Shown here one piece after another: positions 29,965-39,467 of a stretch of DNA of 64,000 nucleotides. The stretch is taken from positions 1 to 64,000 of the forward strand of contig DAIDKV010000190.1 in the NCBI GenBank assembly GCA_027449865.1, written 5' to 3'. Position numbers and translations under genes: made by a program. This DNA is from Planctomycetales bacterium (GTDB lineage Bacteria > Planctomycetota > Planctomycetia > Isosphaerales > Isosphaeraceae). How positions within the stretch are numbered: the first letter of the stretch is position 1; each line of letters opens with the position of its first letter. The notes under the pieces are model-generated. The model saw only the letters and a list, made by a program, of their open reading frames with translations, was not told the origin of the DNA and did not search any database.

Positions 29965-30954
29965 ATGCGGATTTTCATCACGGGTGGATCGGGGCTGATC
30001 GGGCGCAACCTGGCCCAGTCGCTGATTGAGTCGGGGCATCGGGCGGTGATCCTCTCGCGTCGGGCCGAGGCGATCCGTCGGGATCCGGCGATGTGGGCGT
30101 ATCAGGTCGTTGAGGGCGATCCGACCGCGTCGGGGCGCTGGCAGGAGGAGGTGGAGGGCTGCGACGCCGTTGTGAACCTCGCCGGGCAGAGTGTCTTCGC
30201 CGAGCGATGGAACCGCGAGGTTCGGGCGAAGATCCGGGAGAGCCGTGTCCGGTCAGCCGAGCAGGTGGCTTCGGCGATCCGGCAAGCGACGACGAAGCCA
30301 AAGGTAGTGGTGCAGGGCTCGGCGATCGGTTACTACGGCCCGCATGGGGACGAGGAACTGGACGAAGCCGCTCCGCCCGGCTCGGACTTTCTCGCGGGCG
30401 TTTGCAGGGACTCGGAGCAGGCTGTCGCCGCCGTGGAGGGGATGGGGGTTCGGCTCGCGATTCTTCGGATCGGGATCGTGCTGGCTCGCGAGGACGGAGC
30501 GCTCAAGGTCATGGCGCCGATCTTCAAGATCGGTCCGGGCGCCCCGATTGGCAGCGGCGGACGGCTCGGCGCGGCGAAGGGCCAGCAGTGGATGAGCTGG
30601 ATTCACATCGACGACATCGTCGGGATTCTCCGGTTGGCGCTGGAGAATCCCGAGGCGTCGGGGCCGATCAACGGAACCTCGCCCAACCCGGTCCGAAACG
30701 TCGAGTTCGCCCGGACGCTGACCGAGGCTTTGCGGAAACCGTTCACGCCCTGGCGATTCTTCGTCCCGGTCGGGCCGCCGGATGCCCTGCTCCACCTGAT
30801 GTTCGGCGGCGTGGCCGAGGTCATCACGACGGGCCAGAAGGTGGTCCCCTCGAAGGCGATGGCGCTCGGTTATCGGTTCCGATATCCGGAGTTGTTGCCA
30901 GCCCTTCGCGCCCTCTTCGGCGAGTGGAGAGTCTCCATCACACGTCGATCGTGA
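29965..30954 (+). CDS. TIGR01777-type NAD(P)-dependent epimerase (YfcH-like)
   Basis: MRIFITGGSGLIGRNLAQSL, VNLAGQSVFAERWN, SAIGYYGPHGDEELDEAAPPGSDFLA, MSWIHIDDIVG. Confidence 0.93.
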   Translation: MRIFITGGSGLIGRNLAQSLIESGHRAVILSRRAEAIRRDPAMWAYQVVEGDPTASGRWQEEVEGCDAVVNLAGQSVFAERWNREVRAKIRESRVRSAEQVASAIRQATTKPKVVVQGSAIGYYGPHGDEELDEAAPPGSDFLAGVCRDSEQAVAAVEGMGVRLAILRIGIVLAREDGALKVMAPIFKIGPGAPIGSGGRLGAAKGQQWMSWIHIDDIVGILRLALENPEASGPINGTSPNPVRNVEFARTLTEALRKPFTPWRFFVPVGPPDALLHLMFGGVAEVITTGQKVVPSKAMALGYRFRYPELLPALRALFGEWRVSITRRS

Positions 30955-30993
30955 GGGGAACCTGGACCTGGTCACCTCGCGAACGAAGCTCCC

Positions 30994-31017
30994 GCGCTCC
31001 GGGATTTCCCGGAGCGC
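30994..31017. terminator. Intergenic hairpin between convergent genes
   Basis: Perfect 10-bp inverted repeat GCGCTCCGGG-ATTT-CCCGGAGCGC; no clear T-tract. Confidence 0.5.
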
Positions 31018-31029
31018 CCGGGGCCGGGT

Positions 31030-32667
31030 TCAGTCGTGGACGGCCTGCCGCGTGACGATCGGTACATAACCGACTTCCAGGCCCTTTGGGGGCGTGACGA
31101 TCACGGCGGGATCGAGGTCCGCGAGTTTTCCGACGCGGGGCGGCGGCAGGTACTCGCGGTCCCGGGTCCACGCGCTGTGCAACATCTCCACCCGCTTCTG
31201 GAGGCGCTCTCGCTCGTCGGCGGTCATGTCGGCGTTTAGCAAGGCGGGCTGATCGGCGAACCGATACCAGGAATAGGTCACCACGCTGCCGTCGCCGAGC
31301 TTCGCCTGAAACGGCCCGGCGACTGGCCCGGGGGTCTTCCAGGAGCTACTCGGATCGTCCGGGGTGACGTAGGGTCTCCGGTCAGGACCTTGCCGTTTCG
31401 GGAAGACGACCTTCGCCAGGCCGGTTTCCGCCGGGACATCTTTCTCGTTGACGACCACCCAGCGCCCGGTGGTCGGATCCTGTCGGAAGTATTCAGGCAG
31501 GGTGGCGAGTGCTTTATCGGGGGTCGCCGAGGTCTTCTTCCATCGGTAGCCGTAAGTCGTCTCATCGAGCGCGAAGGGTCTGGCGAACGAGTTCCATTCA
31601 ATGGGCGATCTGTGGTCTCGCTCGGCGTTGAGGGGGTAAATCCGCCAGGTCGCGCCGCCCTTGCCGTCGAAGGTTGCGACACCGGAGGCGGCGAGGTCGA
31701 TGGCGCCGGAGGCCGCTGGTCCACCGTCGAACCAGGCCTGCACCTTGTCCCAGAGCGCGGCCTTGCTGTACGCGGTGATCCGGTGAAGCAGCGGTGAATC
31801 CTGACCCGGTCGAGCCGGGAACCGAGTGGGGGCGACCCGGGCATAGGTGTGACCCTTCGCGTCCCTGGCGGTGTAGGCGGGGATGTGCTGGGTCTCCATC
31901 TGCACGGCTCTGTTCGAGTCGGACGGGCGGCTGTCCAGGAACATTCCGCCGAGCCTGGGATTCTCGACCGTTGGTTTCGACCAGAAGTACGGGAGGAAGA
32001 AGGCAACGGGTCCCTTGAAGTTACCGGTGTTGAGGAAGAGGGTCCAGCAGTGGTTGCCGGTCGGTACGTTCTTGCCCGCGGTGGTTTTCCTGGGCTCGGT
32101 GAGCGGGAGCGGAAGATAGCCGTAACCGAAGAGTTCTCCGGATGTCCCCTGCTTGAGGTTGAGGCCGTCGGGCGGCCAGAGGACCCAGGGGCTAAGCTGA
32201 GCGATGGCGTAATGACCTTTTGGATTCTTCCAGTCGCGGCCCTTGCCGGCGCCCGGACCGTTGGCCCACTCGCTGAAGTTCAGAGCGACCCCGCCCATGA
32301 TGAATTTGGGCGTCTCGGTGGCGAACCGGGTGTCCCGCCACCAGCCTAGGCCGCCCTCGATGTCGGAGTAGAGATTCTTCGGTCTCGGCTCGCCGTATCG
32401 GGCGAACATCCAGGTGCCGAACAGACCGCTCTGGAAATCCTGCCCTGGGTAGTTCTTCAGGAGCGGCCAGGCCGCGACATACATCGAGAATCCGGCATCG
32501 TACTTTTCCGAGACCTTGCTGTGCGGAACGAGCAGGTAACCGGCCATCTCCGCGTTCTGAGGAGTCGTCTGATCGGCCGCGAGACCGGGCGAATTTCCAA
32601 CCCACATCAGGGCCAGACCGGCCGCCAGTCCAATGTGGCGGGAAAGGTCTTTCAAGAAAGCTCTCAC
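31030..32667 (-). CDS. Hypothetical secreted protein of unknown family
   Basis: Long coding ORF; likely GTG start VRAFLKDLSRHIGLAAGLALMWVGNSPGLAADQ giving a signal peptide. Confidence 0.7.
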   Translation of the reverse strand: MRAFLKDLSRHIGLAAGLALMWVGNSPGLAADQTTPQNAEMAGYLLVPHSKVSEKYDAGFSMYVAAWPLLKNYPGQDFQSGLFGTWMFARYGEPRPKNLYSDIEGGLGWWRDTRFATETPKFIMGGVALNFSEWANGPGAGKGRDWKNPKGHYAIAQLSPWVLWPPDGLNLKQGTSGELFGYGYLPLPLTEPRKTTAGKNVPTGNHCWTLFLNTGNFKGPVAFFLPYFWSKPTVENPRLGGMFLDSRPSDSNRAVQMETQHIPAYTARDAKGHTYARVAPTRFPARPGQDSPLLHRITAYSKAALWDKVQAWFDGGPAASGAIDLAASGVATFDGKGGATWRIYPLNAERDHRSPIEWNSFARPFALDETTYGYRWKKTSATPDKALATLPEYFRQDPTTGRWVVVNEKDVPAETGLAKVVFPKRQGPDRRPYVTPDDPSSSWKTPGPVAGPFQAKLGDGSVVTYSWYRFADQPALLNADMTADERERLQKRVEMLHSAWTRDREYLPPPRVGKLADLDPAVIVTPPKGLEVGYVPIVTRQAVHD

Positions 32668-32782
32668 CGTGGTGAATCCTTGTCGTTGGTGGACAGATCG
32701 AGGATGCACTCAGAACTCACGGACGCGGAGCCTTGTCAGGCTCAAAGGGAATCGCCCGGCAAGCGCGATCACACAAAAGCCA

Positions 32783-34057
32783 TCAGAACATCCGACCGAG
32801 CAGGACACCGGCCGCGAAGGTCAGGAAGAGGGTCGAGGCTATGGCGGTCATGGCGACGACGGGTTGTTGTTCGGCGAGCCGGGCGAGTGGGGCGAACCAG
32901 CCCGGATATTCGGGCTCGACGTGAACGATCTCCGGGGCTGGAGGGGGCGAGACGGTGCCGGTCTCCAGGATCGCGGACTTCGGCGCGGGGGCGTTCGGCG
33001 AGGCCGGGGCCGGCTGGGGACGAACGATCTCCTCGAGGGCCTTCGCCGCCTCGGCCGCCGACGCGAATCGGTCGTTTGGCTTGTGCGCCATCATCCGGTC
33101 GATCAGCCGGACCAGATTCGGGGGCAGGTCGGGCAGGTGCTCCGTGATCGGAACATGACGTCCACTCAAACGCTTTCCCAACCGTTCGATCGGCGACGAA
33201 CCCGGAAACGGGAGCCGGCCTGTCATCAGATGGTACATGGCACAGCCGAGCCCGAAGACGTCACTCCGGCCATCGACATCCCGGCCGCACGCCTGCTCGG
33301 GCGACATGTAATCGACCGTCCCGACCGCGATCCCATCGGCCGTCGCGAACGACGAGCTGGGGTCGGCCTCCATCAGCACCCCGAGACCCAGATCCAGGAT
33401 CTTCACCCGACCGTCGCGGCCCAGCAGGATGTTCGACGGCTTGATGTCTCGATGTACGATCCCCTGTTCGTGTGCGTGGGCCAGCCCCAGCGCCGCCTGC
33501 GACGCGTATTCGACCATCTCCATCGGCGGGATCGGACCCTTCTTGAGCCGCTCCCCCAGGCTCATTCCCGCGACGTATTCCATCACGATGTAGAGAACCC
33601 GCTGGAACTGGTCGGCGTCGAAGGCGCGGACCACGTTCGGATGATCGAGCCGGCCGACCAGCTTCATCTCACGCTGGAACCGCGCGACCACCCGTTCGTT
33701 CGAGGCGATTTCCGGAGAAATGATCTTGAGGGCCACCACCCGGTCCATCATCGGGTGCCTCGCCTTGTAGACCCGACCCATCGATCCCGATCCAATTCGA
33801 TCCAGGATGATGTACCGACCGACGATCAGCCCGTGTGGCTTGTTGTTCAGGAACTTGCGCGCCTGGTAGGTCGTGAGGATGCCCTCCTTGACCAATCGCT
33901 CGGCGAGGTCGACTGTGTCGAAGGGATAATCTCCCTGGAGCACCTTGACCCGGATCTCCTGGAGCTGCCGGTCCGTCAGGACGCCCGAACTCCGAATGAC
34001 GGGGAGCAAGTCGAGCGGCACGCTCTCGGCCGACCTCGGACGCTCGGAGCTCGCCAT
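32783..34057 (-). CDS. Serine/threonine protein kinase with C-terminal TM anchor
   Basis: Start MASSERPRSAES; YIILDRIGSGSMGRVYKARH, VALKII, GIVHRDIKPSNILL, ILDLGLG, GTVDYMSPEQ; C-terminal TM VVAMTAIASTLFLTFAAGVLLGRMF. Confidence 0.92.
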   Translation of the reverse strand: MASSERPRSAESVPLDLLPVIRSSGVLTDRQLQEIRVKVLQGDYPFDTVDLAERLVKEGILTTYQARKFLNNKPHGLIVGRYIILDRIGSGSMGRVYKARHPMMDRVVALKIISPEIASNERVVARFQREMKLVGRLDHPNVVRAFDADQFQRVLYIVMEYVAGMSLGERLKKGPIPPMEMVEYASQAALGLAHAHEQGIVHRDIKPSNILLGRDGRVKILDLGLGVLMEADPSSSFATADGIAVGTVDYMSPEQACGRDVDGRSDVFGLGCAMYHLMTGRLPFPGSSPIERLGKRLSGRHVPITEHLPDLPPNLVRLIDRMMAHKPNDRFASAAEAAKALEEIVRPQPAPASPNAPAPKSAILETGTVSPPPAPEIVHVEPEYPGWFAPLARLAEQQPVVAMTAIASTLFLTFAAGVLLGRMF

Positions 34058-34338
34058 GAGATTCGACTCCCCGGAGAGAATGGCGGCGCCGAGCACTTCG
34101 CGCCGGGCAGACCGAGGGCGTCGGGTCGCGAGAGGTTCAAGGAGACCCGAGTGCCCACCACCACAGGTAGTCCATACGTTACCACAAAATTCCTGCCCTC
34201 TCAATCGAGCCCGGCGCGGGCCGGGCCGAAGCGCCTGGCGGACCGCCCACCCCGCATCGATCTCTGGACATCCCCCCGAAGGACCACTACCATGCAGCCG
34301 ATAAACTCCACGTCTCAAACTCGCCCCAGGAACCACGT

Positions 34339-35238
34339 ATGAGCGTTCCGGCCCATCCAGGCCCGGCCCTTCCGGGATTCACTCCGCGTCATGATTTTTT
34401 CATCGCCATCGACAGCGATGGATGCGTGTTCGACACAATGGAGACGAAGCACAAGGAGTGCTTTATCCCGAACATCATTCGATCGTATGGCCTGGCGTCG
34501 ATCTCCAAGTATGTCCGGGAGGTCGCGGAGTACATCAATCTGTATTCGAAGCACCGGGGTCTCAATCGATTTCCGGGGCTGGTCATGACGATGGATCTGC
34601 TTCTGGAGCGGCCGGAGGTTGTGCGTCGTCGGCCGAGGATTCCGTCGCTCGAGGGATTGCGCGGCTGGCTAGCGCGGGGAACGCCGATGTCGAATCCAGC
34701 GCTGGCGGCGGAGGTGGCGGCCTCGGGCGATCCCGATCTTGTCGCGTCGCTCGAATGGAGCGAGGCCGTGAACCGATCGATTGCCGAGATCGTCCGCGAC
34801 GTTCCGCCGTTTCCGTTCGTTCGCGAGGCGCTCGCGAGCATGCAGGGACATGCTGATGCCATCGTTGTCTCGGCGACTCCCGGCGAGGCGCTGGAGCGAG
34901 AGTGGGAGGAGCAGGGACTGCGTCCGCTGATCGCGACGATCGCGGGCCAGGAGATGGGGAACAAGAGGTCGGTTTTGGCGAGAGCGGGGAACGGACGATA
35001 TCCGGGTGATCGGATGTTGATGGTTGGCGACGCGCCGGCGGATCTGGAAGCGGCGAGGTCGGTGGGCGCGCTATTTTACCCGATCGAGCCCGGAGATGAG
35101 GACGCCTCCTGGGAGCGGTTCTTCGAGCAGGCGTTGCCCCGATTTTTCGACGGAACCTTTGCTGGCGAGTACATGAACGAGCGAGTCACCTCGTTCCTCG
35201 GGCGGCTTCCCGATCATCCCACCTGGCGGTTCGGTTGA
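34339..35238 (+). CDS. HAD-superfamily hydrolase
   Basis: FFIAIDSDGCVFDTME (DxD motif I), VVSATPGEAL, MLMVGDAPADLEAA. Confidence 0.85.
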   Translation: MSVPAHPGPALPGFTPRHDFFIAIDSDGCVFDTMETKHKECFIPNIIRSYGLASISKYVREVAEYINLYSKHRGLNRFPGLVMTMDLLLERPEVVRRRPRIPSLEGLRGWLARGTPMSNPALAAEVAASGDPDLVASLEWSEAVNRSIAEIVRDVPPFPFVREALASMQGHADAIVVSATPGEALEREWEEQGLRPLIATIAGQEMGNKRSVLARAGNGRYPGDRMLMVGDAPADLEAARSVGALFYPIEPGDEDASWERFFEQALPRFFDGTFAGEYMNERVTSFLGRLPDHPTWRFG

Positions 35239-35379
35239 CGGAAGAAATCGGGAACCGAGGTTATCCGCGGATTTTGGTAAGCCGTTGCCCAGGATGTCGT
35301 CAGGGCGGCGTCGGGATGCTACAATCCCCATGCGACGGGGCACGAACATTTCTCTTCCAGGAACTGGGGACGATCAGAA

Positions 35380-36846
35380 ATGGCGACGGGGACTCAGGGT
35401 GCCGACATCGGACTGGTCGGCCTGGCGGTGATGGGGGAAAACCTCGTCCTGAACATGGAGAGTCACGGCTTCACCGTCGCGGTCTTCAACCGGACCACGT
35501 CGAAGGTTGATGCCTTCGTGGAGGGGCGGGCGAAGGGGAAGAAGATCATCGGCACCCACACCGTCGAGGAACTGGTCGGGGCGCTGAAGCGACCGCGCAA
35601 GGTCATGATCATGGTGAAGGCGGGCAAGGCCGTCGACGCTGTGATCGACGAGGTCGCGCCGCTGCTGGAGCCCGGCGACATCCTGATCGATGGAGGGAAC
35701 TCCGAGCAGGAAGACTCGACCCGTCGAACTCGAGAGCTGGCCGCGAAAGGTTTGCTCTTCATCGGAACGGGTGTCTCCGGCGGCGAGGAGGGCGCGCTCA
35801 AGGGCCCGTCGATCATGCCGGGCGGAAACCCCGAAGCCTGGCCGCACGTCAAGCCGATCTTCCAGTCGATCGCCGCGAAGGTCGCCGACGGAACCCCCTG
35901 TTGCGACTGGGTCGGCCCCGAGGGCGCCGGGCACTACGTCAAGATGGTGCATAACGGCATTGAATACGGCGACATGCAGCTCATCTGCGAGGCGTACCAC
36001 GTCATGCGAGAGCTGCTCGAGATGTCGGCCGACGAGATTCACGAGGTGTTCGCCCGGTGGAATCAGGGCCCGCTGGACAGCTACCTGATCGAGATCACCC
36101 GCGACATCCTGGGTTATAAGGACCCGGAGTCCGGCCAGCCGATGATCGACCTGATCCTCGACGCCGCCGGCCAGAAGGGGACCGGCAAGTGGACTGTGAT
36201 CTCGGCGGCCAATCTGGCCGTCCCGCTCACTCTGATCGCCGAGGCGGTTTTCGCCCGATGCCTCTCCGCGCAGAAGGATGAGCGGGTCAAGGCGTCGGAG
36301 GCGATCAAGGGACCGGATCGGCCGACCGGCCTCGATCGCAAGTCGATGATCGACGCCCTCGAGCAGGCTCTGTACGCCAGCAAGCTCGTCTCCTACGCGC
36401 AGGGGTTCGCCCTGATGAACGCGATGGCGAGGGAATCGAACTGGGAGATCAACAACGGTGGCGTCGCGCTGATGTGGCGGGGCGGTTGCATCATCCGGAG
36501 CGCCTTCCTGGGCAAGATCAAGGAGGCCTTCGACCGTGACCCGAAGTTGGCGAACCTTCTGATGGACCCCTACTTCCGGGGCGAGGTTGATCGGTGCCAG
36601 TCGGGCTGGCGGAAGGCCGTCGGCACGGCGATCGCCGGGGGCATTCCCCTGCCCGCGATGTCGTCGGCGCTGGCGTACTTCGACGGATATCGATCGGGCC
36701 GGCTCCCGGCGAACCTGCTCCAGGCCCAGCGTGACTACTTCGGGGCGCACACGTACGAGCGAGTCGACCGACCTCGCGGCAATTTCTTCCACACCAACTG
36801 GACCGGCCGGGGTGGCACAACCGCCTCATCCTCGTATAACGCCTGA
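35380..36846 (+). CDS. gnd: 6-phosphogluconate dehydrogenase, decarboxylating
   Basis: 488 aa; IGLVGLAVMGENLVLNMESHGF, DGGNSEQEDSTRRTREL, VGPEGAGHYVKMVHNGIEYGDMQLI, GTGKWT, NLLQAQRDYFGAHTYERVD. Confidence 0.97.
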   Translation: MATGTQGADIGLVGLAVMGENLVLNMESHGFTVAVFNRTTSKVDAFVEGRAKGKKIIGTHTVEELVGALKRPRKVMIMVKAGKAVDAVIDEVAPLLEPGDILIDGGNSEQEDSTRRTRELAAKGLLFIGTGVSGGEEGALKGPSIMPGGNPEAWPHVKPIFQSIAAKVADGTPCCDWVGPEGAGHYVKMVHNGIEYGDMQLICEAYHVMRELLEMSADEIHEVFARWNQGPLDSYLIEITRDILGYKDPESGQPMIDLILDAAGQKGTGKWTVISAANLAVPLTLIAEAVFARCLSAQKDERVKASEAIKGPDRPTGLDRKSMIDALEQALYASKLVSYAQGFALMNAMARESNWEINNGGVALMWRGGCIIRSAFLGKIKEAFDRDPKLANLLMDPYFRGEVDRCQSGWRKAVGTAIAGGIPLPAMSSALAYFDGYRSGRLPANLLQAQRDYFGAHTYERVDRPRGNFFHTNWTGRGGTTASSSYNA

Positions 36847-36883
36847 GCCAGTCGAGCCATCCGCAATCCCCCTCATTCTCCAG

Positions 36884-36927
36884 ACGCCGGCCCGTCGCCG
36901 AGTCGCGACGGCCGGCGTGTTTTTTTT
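36884..36927 (+). terminator. Rho-independent terminator downstream of gnd
   Basis: ACGCCGGCCCGTCGC / GCGACGGCCGGCGT stem (one bulged base) followed by T8. Confidence 0.85.
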
Positions 36928-37030
36928 CGAGTGGTGTCACATTCCGGCCACGATCGTGCATACAACACTAAAGGGCTGGGCGAACGATCGCCCGATCCCG
37001 GTGGCTTGCCCAGACTTTCGCGAAATCTTG

Positions 37031-38497
37031 ATGGAACGAGTCGATTTCCTTATGTCCGCCCCGAATACTATATCGAGGCCCCGGACGGGCCCCGGGACTG
37101 GGCGACACGGCGACCGCCGCCCGGCCGATCGAACGATCGAGAATGCAGGCACCGGCACGCCGGCCGGCAGGGGATCCTCCTTGAAGGCCATGATCTCGCC
37201 GCTCGAAGAGACGACCGTCCCCGATCCCAGGGGCCGAACCCGCCTCGACCCGACCGACGACCATTGCCTGAGCGAACAGCCCGGCGGCCGGCTGGGCGCG
37301 TACCGGATCGAACGGCTCCTCGGACGAGGATCGATGGCCTGCGTCTACAAGGCCCGTCACCTCGGGCTCGACCGGGTCTGTGCCCTGAAGATCATGAACA
37401 CTGGCCTGCTCGCCCGGCAACCCTCGCTCCGCGAGCAGTTCCGCGCCGAGGCCCGAGCGATCGCGAACCTTCTCCACCCCCACGTCGTCACCATTTACAA
37501 CCTGGGGAACGAGGGCGGCTATCACTTCATCGAGATGGAGTACGTCCCCGGCGGACGGACTCTCCGGGACCTGCTCGTTCAGGATGGGCCGCTGGATCCC
37601 TCGCGGGCCGTCCCGCTCGCCCGTCAAGTCGTTCTGGCCCTGGGCGCGGCGCACGACTCGGGGCTTGTCCACCGCGACATCAAGCCGGCCAACGTCCTCC
37701 TCACGCGACAGGGCGAGGCCAAACTTGCTGACTTCGGCCTGGTCCGCCGTCTCGATGAGTTGACCCAGGGCGGCGCCCCGATTGCCGGAACGCCGACGTT
37801 CATGGCACCCGAACTCTTCCAGGGGACCCCGTCGAGCCCCTCATCAGACATCTATGCCGTGGGTGTTCTGATGTACCACTGCCTTTCCGGCCAGCTCCCG
37901 CTCGCGGCCGAGAACGTGGGTGAGCTGATTCAGCTCCATCGGACCCGAGCCGTCCCCGATATCCGCGAAATCGTTCCCCGGATTCCCGAGAGTCTCGCGT
38001 TGATCCTCACGCGATGCCTCGCCAAGTCGCCGGCGGATCGGTTTGGGTCGGCCGCTGAGCTGGCCGACGCCCTTCATGGCCTGGGCCTCCGTCTCGGCGA
38101 TATCGAGGCTCTCGTCCGCGAGAGCGTTCAGGGGCTCGGCTGCTTTATTCAGGGGCACCGCGACACCTTTCGATTGATCGTCCCACTCCCCGACGATCGC
38201 CTTCAGGAAGTCGTGGTCGAGGCCACCGAGGGAGCCAATCAGGATCCGGTGCTGACGGTCTTCTCGGTCTGCGGGCCCGCCGATCCCGCCTATTTCCAGT
38301 ATGCCCTTCGGCTAAATGCCCAGCTCACCTTCGGCAGCATCTCGGTTCACGACGTCCTGGGGAGCCCGATGTTCGTCATGTCGCGAACCTTCTCCCGAGA
38401 GACGGCCCGCCCCGAGGATCTCCGAGGCGCCATCCTCGAAATTGCTCGACGGTCCGACCGGATCGAGAAGAAGCTCACCCGGATGGATCAGTACTAG
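37031..38497 (+). CDS. Serine/threonine protein kinase with C-terminal YbjN-like domain
   Basis: YRIERLLGRGSMACVYKARH, CALKIM, LVHRDIKPANVLL, LADFGLV, GTPTFMAPE; extra C-terminal ~115 aa with ALRLNAQLTFGSISVHDVLGSPMFVMSRTF...ARRSDRIEKKL. Start uncertain (37031 or 37190). Confidence 0.88.
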   Translation: MERVDFLMSAPNTISRPRTGPGTGRHGDRRPADRTIENAGTGTPAGRGSSLKAMISPLEETTVPDPRGRTRLDPTDDHCLSEQPGGRLGAYRIERLLGRGSMACVYKARHLGLDRVCALKIMNTGLLARQPSLREQFRAEARAIANLLHPHVVTIYNLGNEGGYHFIEMEYVPGGRTLRDLLVQDGPLDPSRAVPLARQVVLALGAAHDSGLVHRDIKPANVLLTRQGEAKLADFGLVRRLDELTQGGAPIAGTPTFMAPELFQGTPSSPSSDIYAVGVLMYHCLSGQLPLAAENVGELIQLHRTRAVPDIREIVPRIPESLALILTRCLAKSPADRFGSAAELADALHGLGLRLGDIEALVRESVQGLGCFIQGHRDTFRLIVPLPDDRLQEVVVEATEGANQDPVLTVFSVCGPADPAYFQYALRLNAQLTFGSISVHDVLGSPMFVMSRTFSRETARPEDLRGAILEIARRSDRIEKKLTRMDQY

Positions 38498-38544
38498 GAA
38501 CCGCGAAGTCCGGGGAGGAATCCCTGGAACGATCGGAGAAAGAC

Positions 38545-39102
38545 CTAGAAGTCCGGACGATCGCGATAAGGCGCTTCGATCATCGGACGCATGATCTCCT
38601 CGTCGGGGATGGCGTCGCGAGAGAAGTAGGGGTTGCCGGACGGAGCGCTCGGGACCACGTCGGGGACCGGTTCGGGCGCGACCATCCCCAGACGGACCGA
38701 GACTCTTCGGAGAAGGGCCTTCGAGAACGGCTGGTCGCCGAACCAGTCGACCCGGCAACTCAGGTGCGTGATCGGCTTCCGAATCCGGAGTGTGACGACG
38801 ACCGATCGACGATCGGCTGTCCGTCCCTCGACCTGGAGCACCGCCCCGCTGTGAGAGCGGCGAACGACCTGAATCTTGAGGTCCTCCATCGCTTCGACGA
38901 GCGCCGCGGCCACCTTGGTGATCGGGAACGGATAATCCTGCATTCCCCGGCCAGTGGTGTACCGGAAGGCCAGTTCGGGGCCGTTCGCGGATTCGGGCTC
39001 GTCCTCGATCCTCGGCCCCCGTCCGGTCAACGCGCATCCCGAGCCAACCGACAGCGCAAGCCCGATCGTCATCAAGAAAAGGAACGGGCCACGCATCCGC
39101 AT
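38545..39102 (-). CDS. Hypothetical lipoprotein
   Basis: Start MRMRGPFLFLMTIGLALSVGSGCALTG (lipobox SVGSGC); DUF3568-like small domain impression (AALVEAMEDLKIQVVRRSHSGAVLQVEGRTADRRSVVVTL). Confidence 0.75.
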   Translation of the reverse strand: MRMRGPFLFLMTIGLALSVGSGCALTGRGPRIEDEPESANGPELAFRYTTGRGMQDYPFPITKVAAALVEAMEDLKIQVVRRSHSGAVLQVEGRTADRRSVVVTLRIRKPITHLSCRVDWFGDQPFSKALLRRVSVRLGMVAPEPVPDVVPSAPSGNPYFSRDAIPDEEIMRPMIEAPYRDRPDF

Positions 39103-39240
39103 CCCGGGACTCCCTTCCCGCCGGTTCCGCCTCGAGGATCGCCACCCTGGCCGAGGGCTGGCCGGCAGGCTACTCCGCCTGCCGATCCCGGTCAAGCCAG
39201 GCCATGGGCCCGTCCCTGGCGTTCGGTTGTCATAGTCGGA

Positions 39241-39268
39241 TTGTTTTCGGGAGGTCTGAGCCTATAAT
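39241..39268 (+). promoter_or_regulatory. Candidate rpsA promoter TTGTTT-N16-TATAAT
   Basis: TATAAT at 39263-39268 with TTGTTT at 39241-39246; ~200 nt upstream of rpsA ATG. Confidence 0.5.
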
Positions 39269-39467
39269 GCAAGGCTGGAAAAGTCTGCTCCTTACGTGGA
39301 GGAGCGGCTTCCAACGGTTCCCCCACCTTGAGTCGCTGAAGAAGCTCGGTGGCCGGGCCGCGAGCCGATTCGAGGATCCGAATCGAGGGCCTCGCAGCCG
39401 GAACCGAGGCTGAGGCGTTGGGCCGTCGCCGTCGCTGGACGTCGGCGGGATTGAAGCGAAATCGAAC

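Noticed and set aside
35374-36792. 472-aa minus-strand ORF over gnd
   Set aside because: Mirror ORF of 6-phosphogluconate dehydrogenase.
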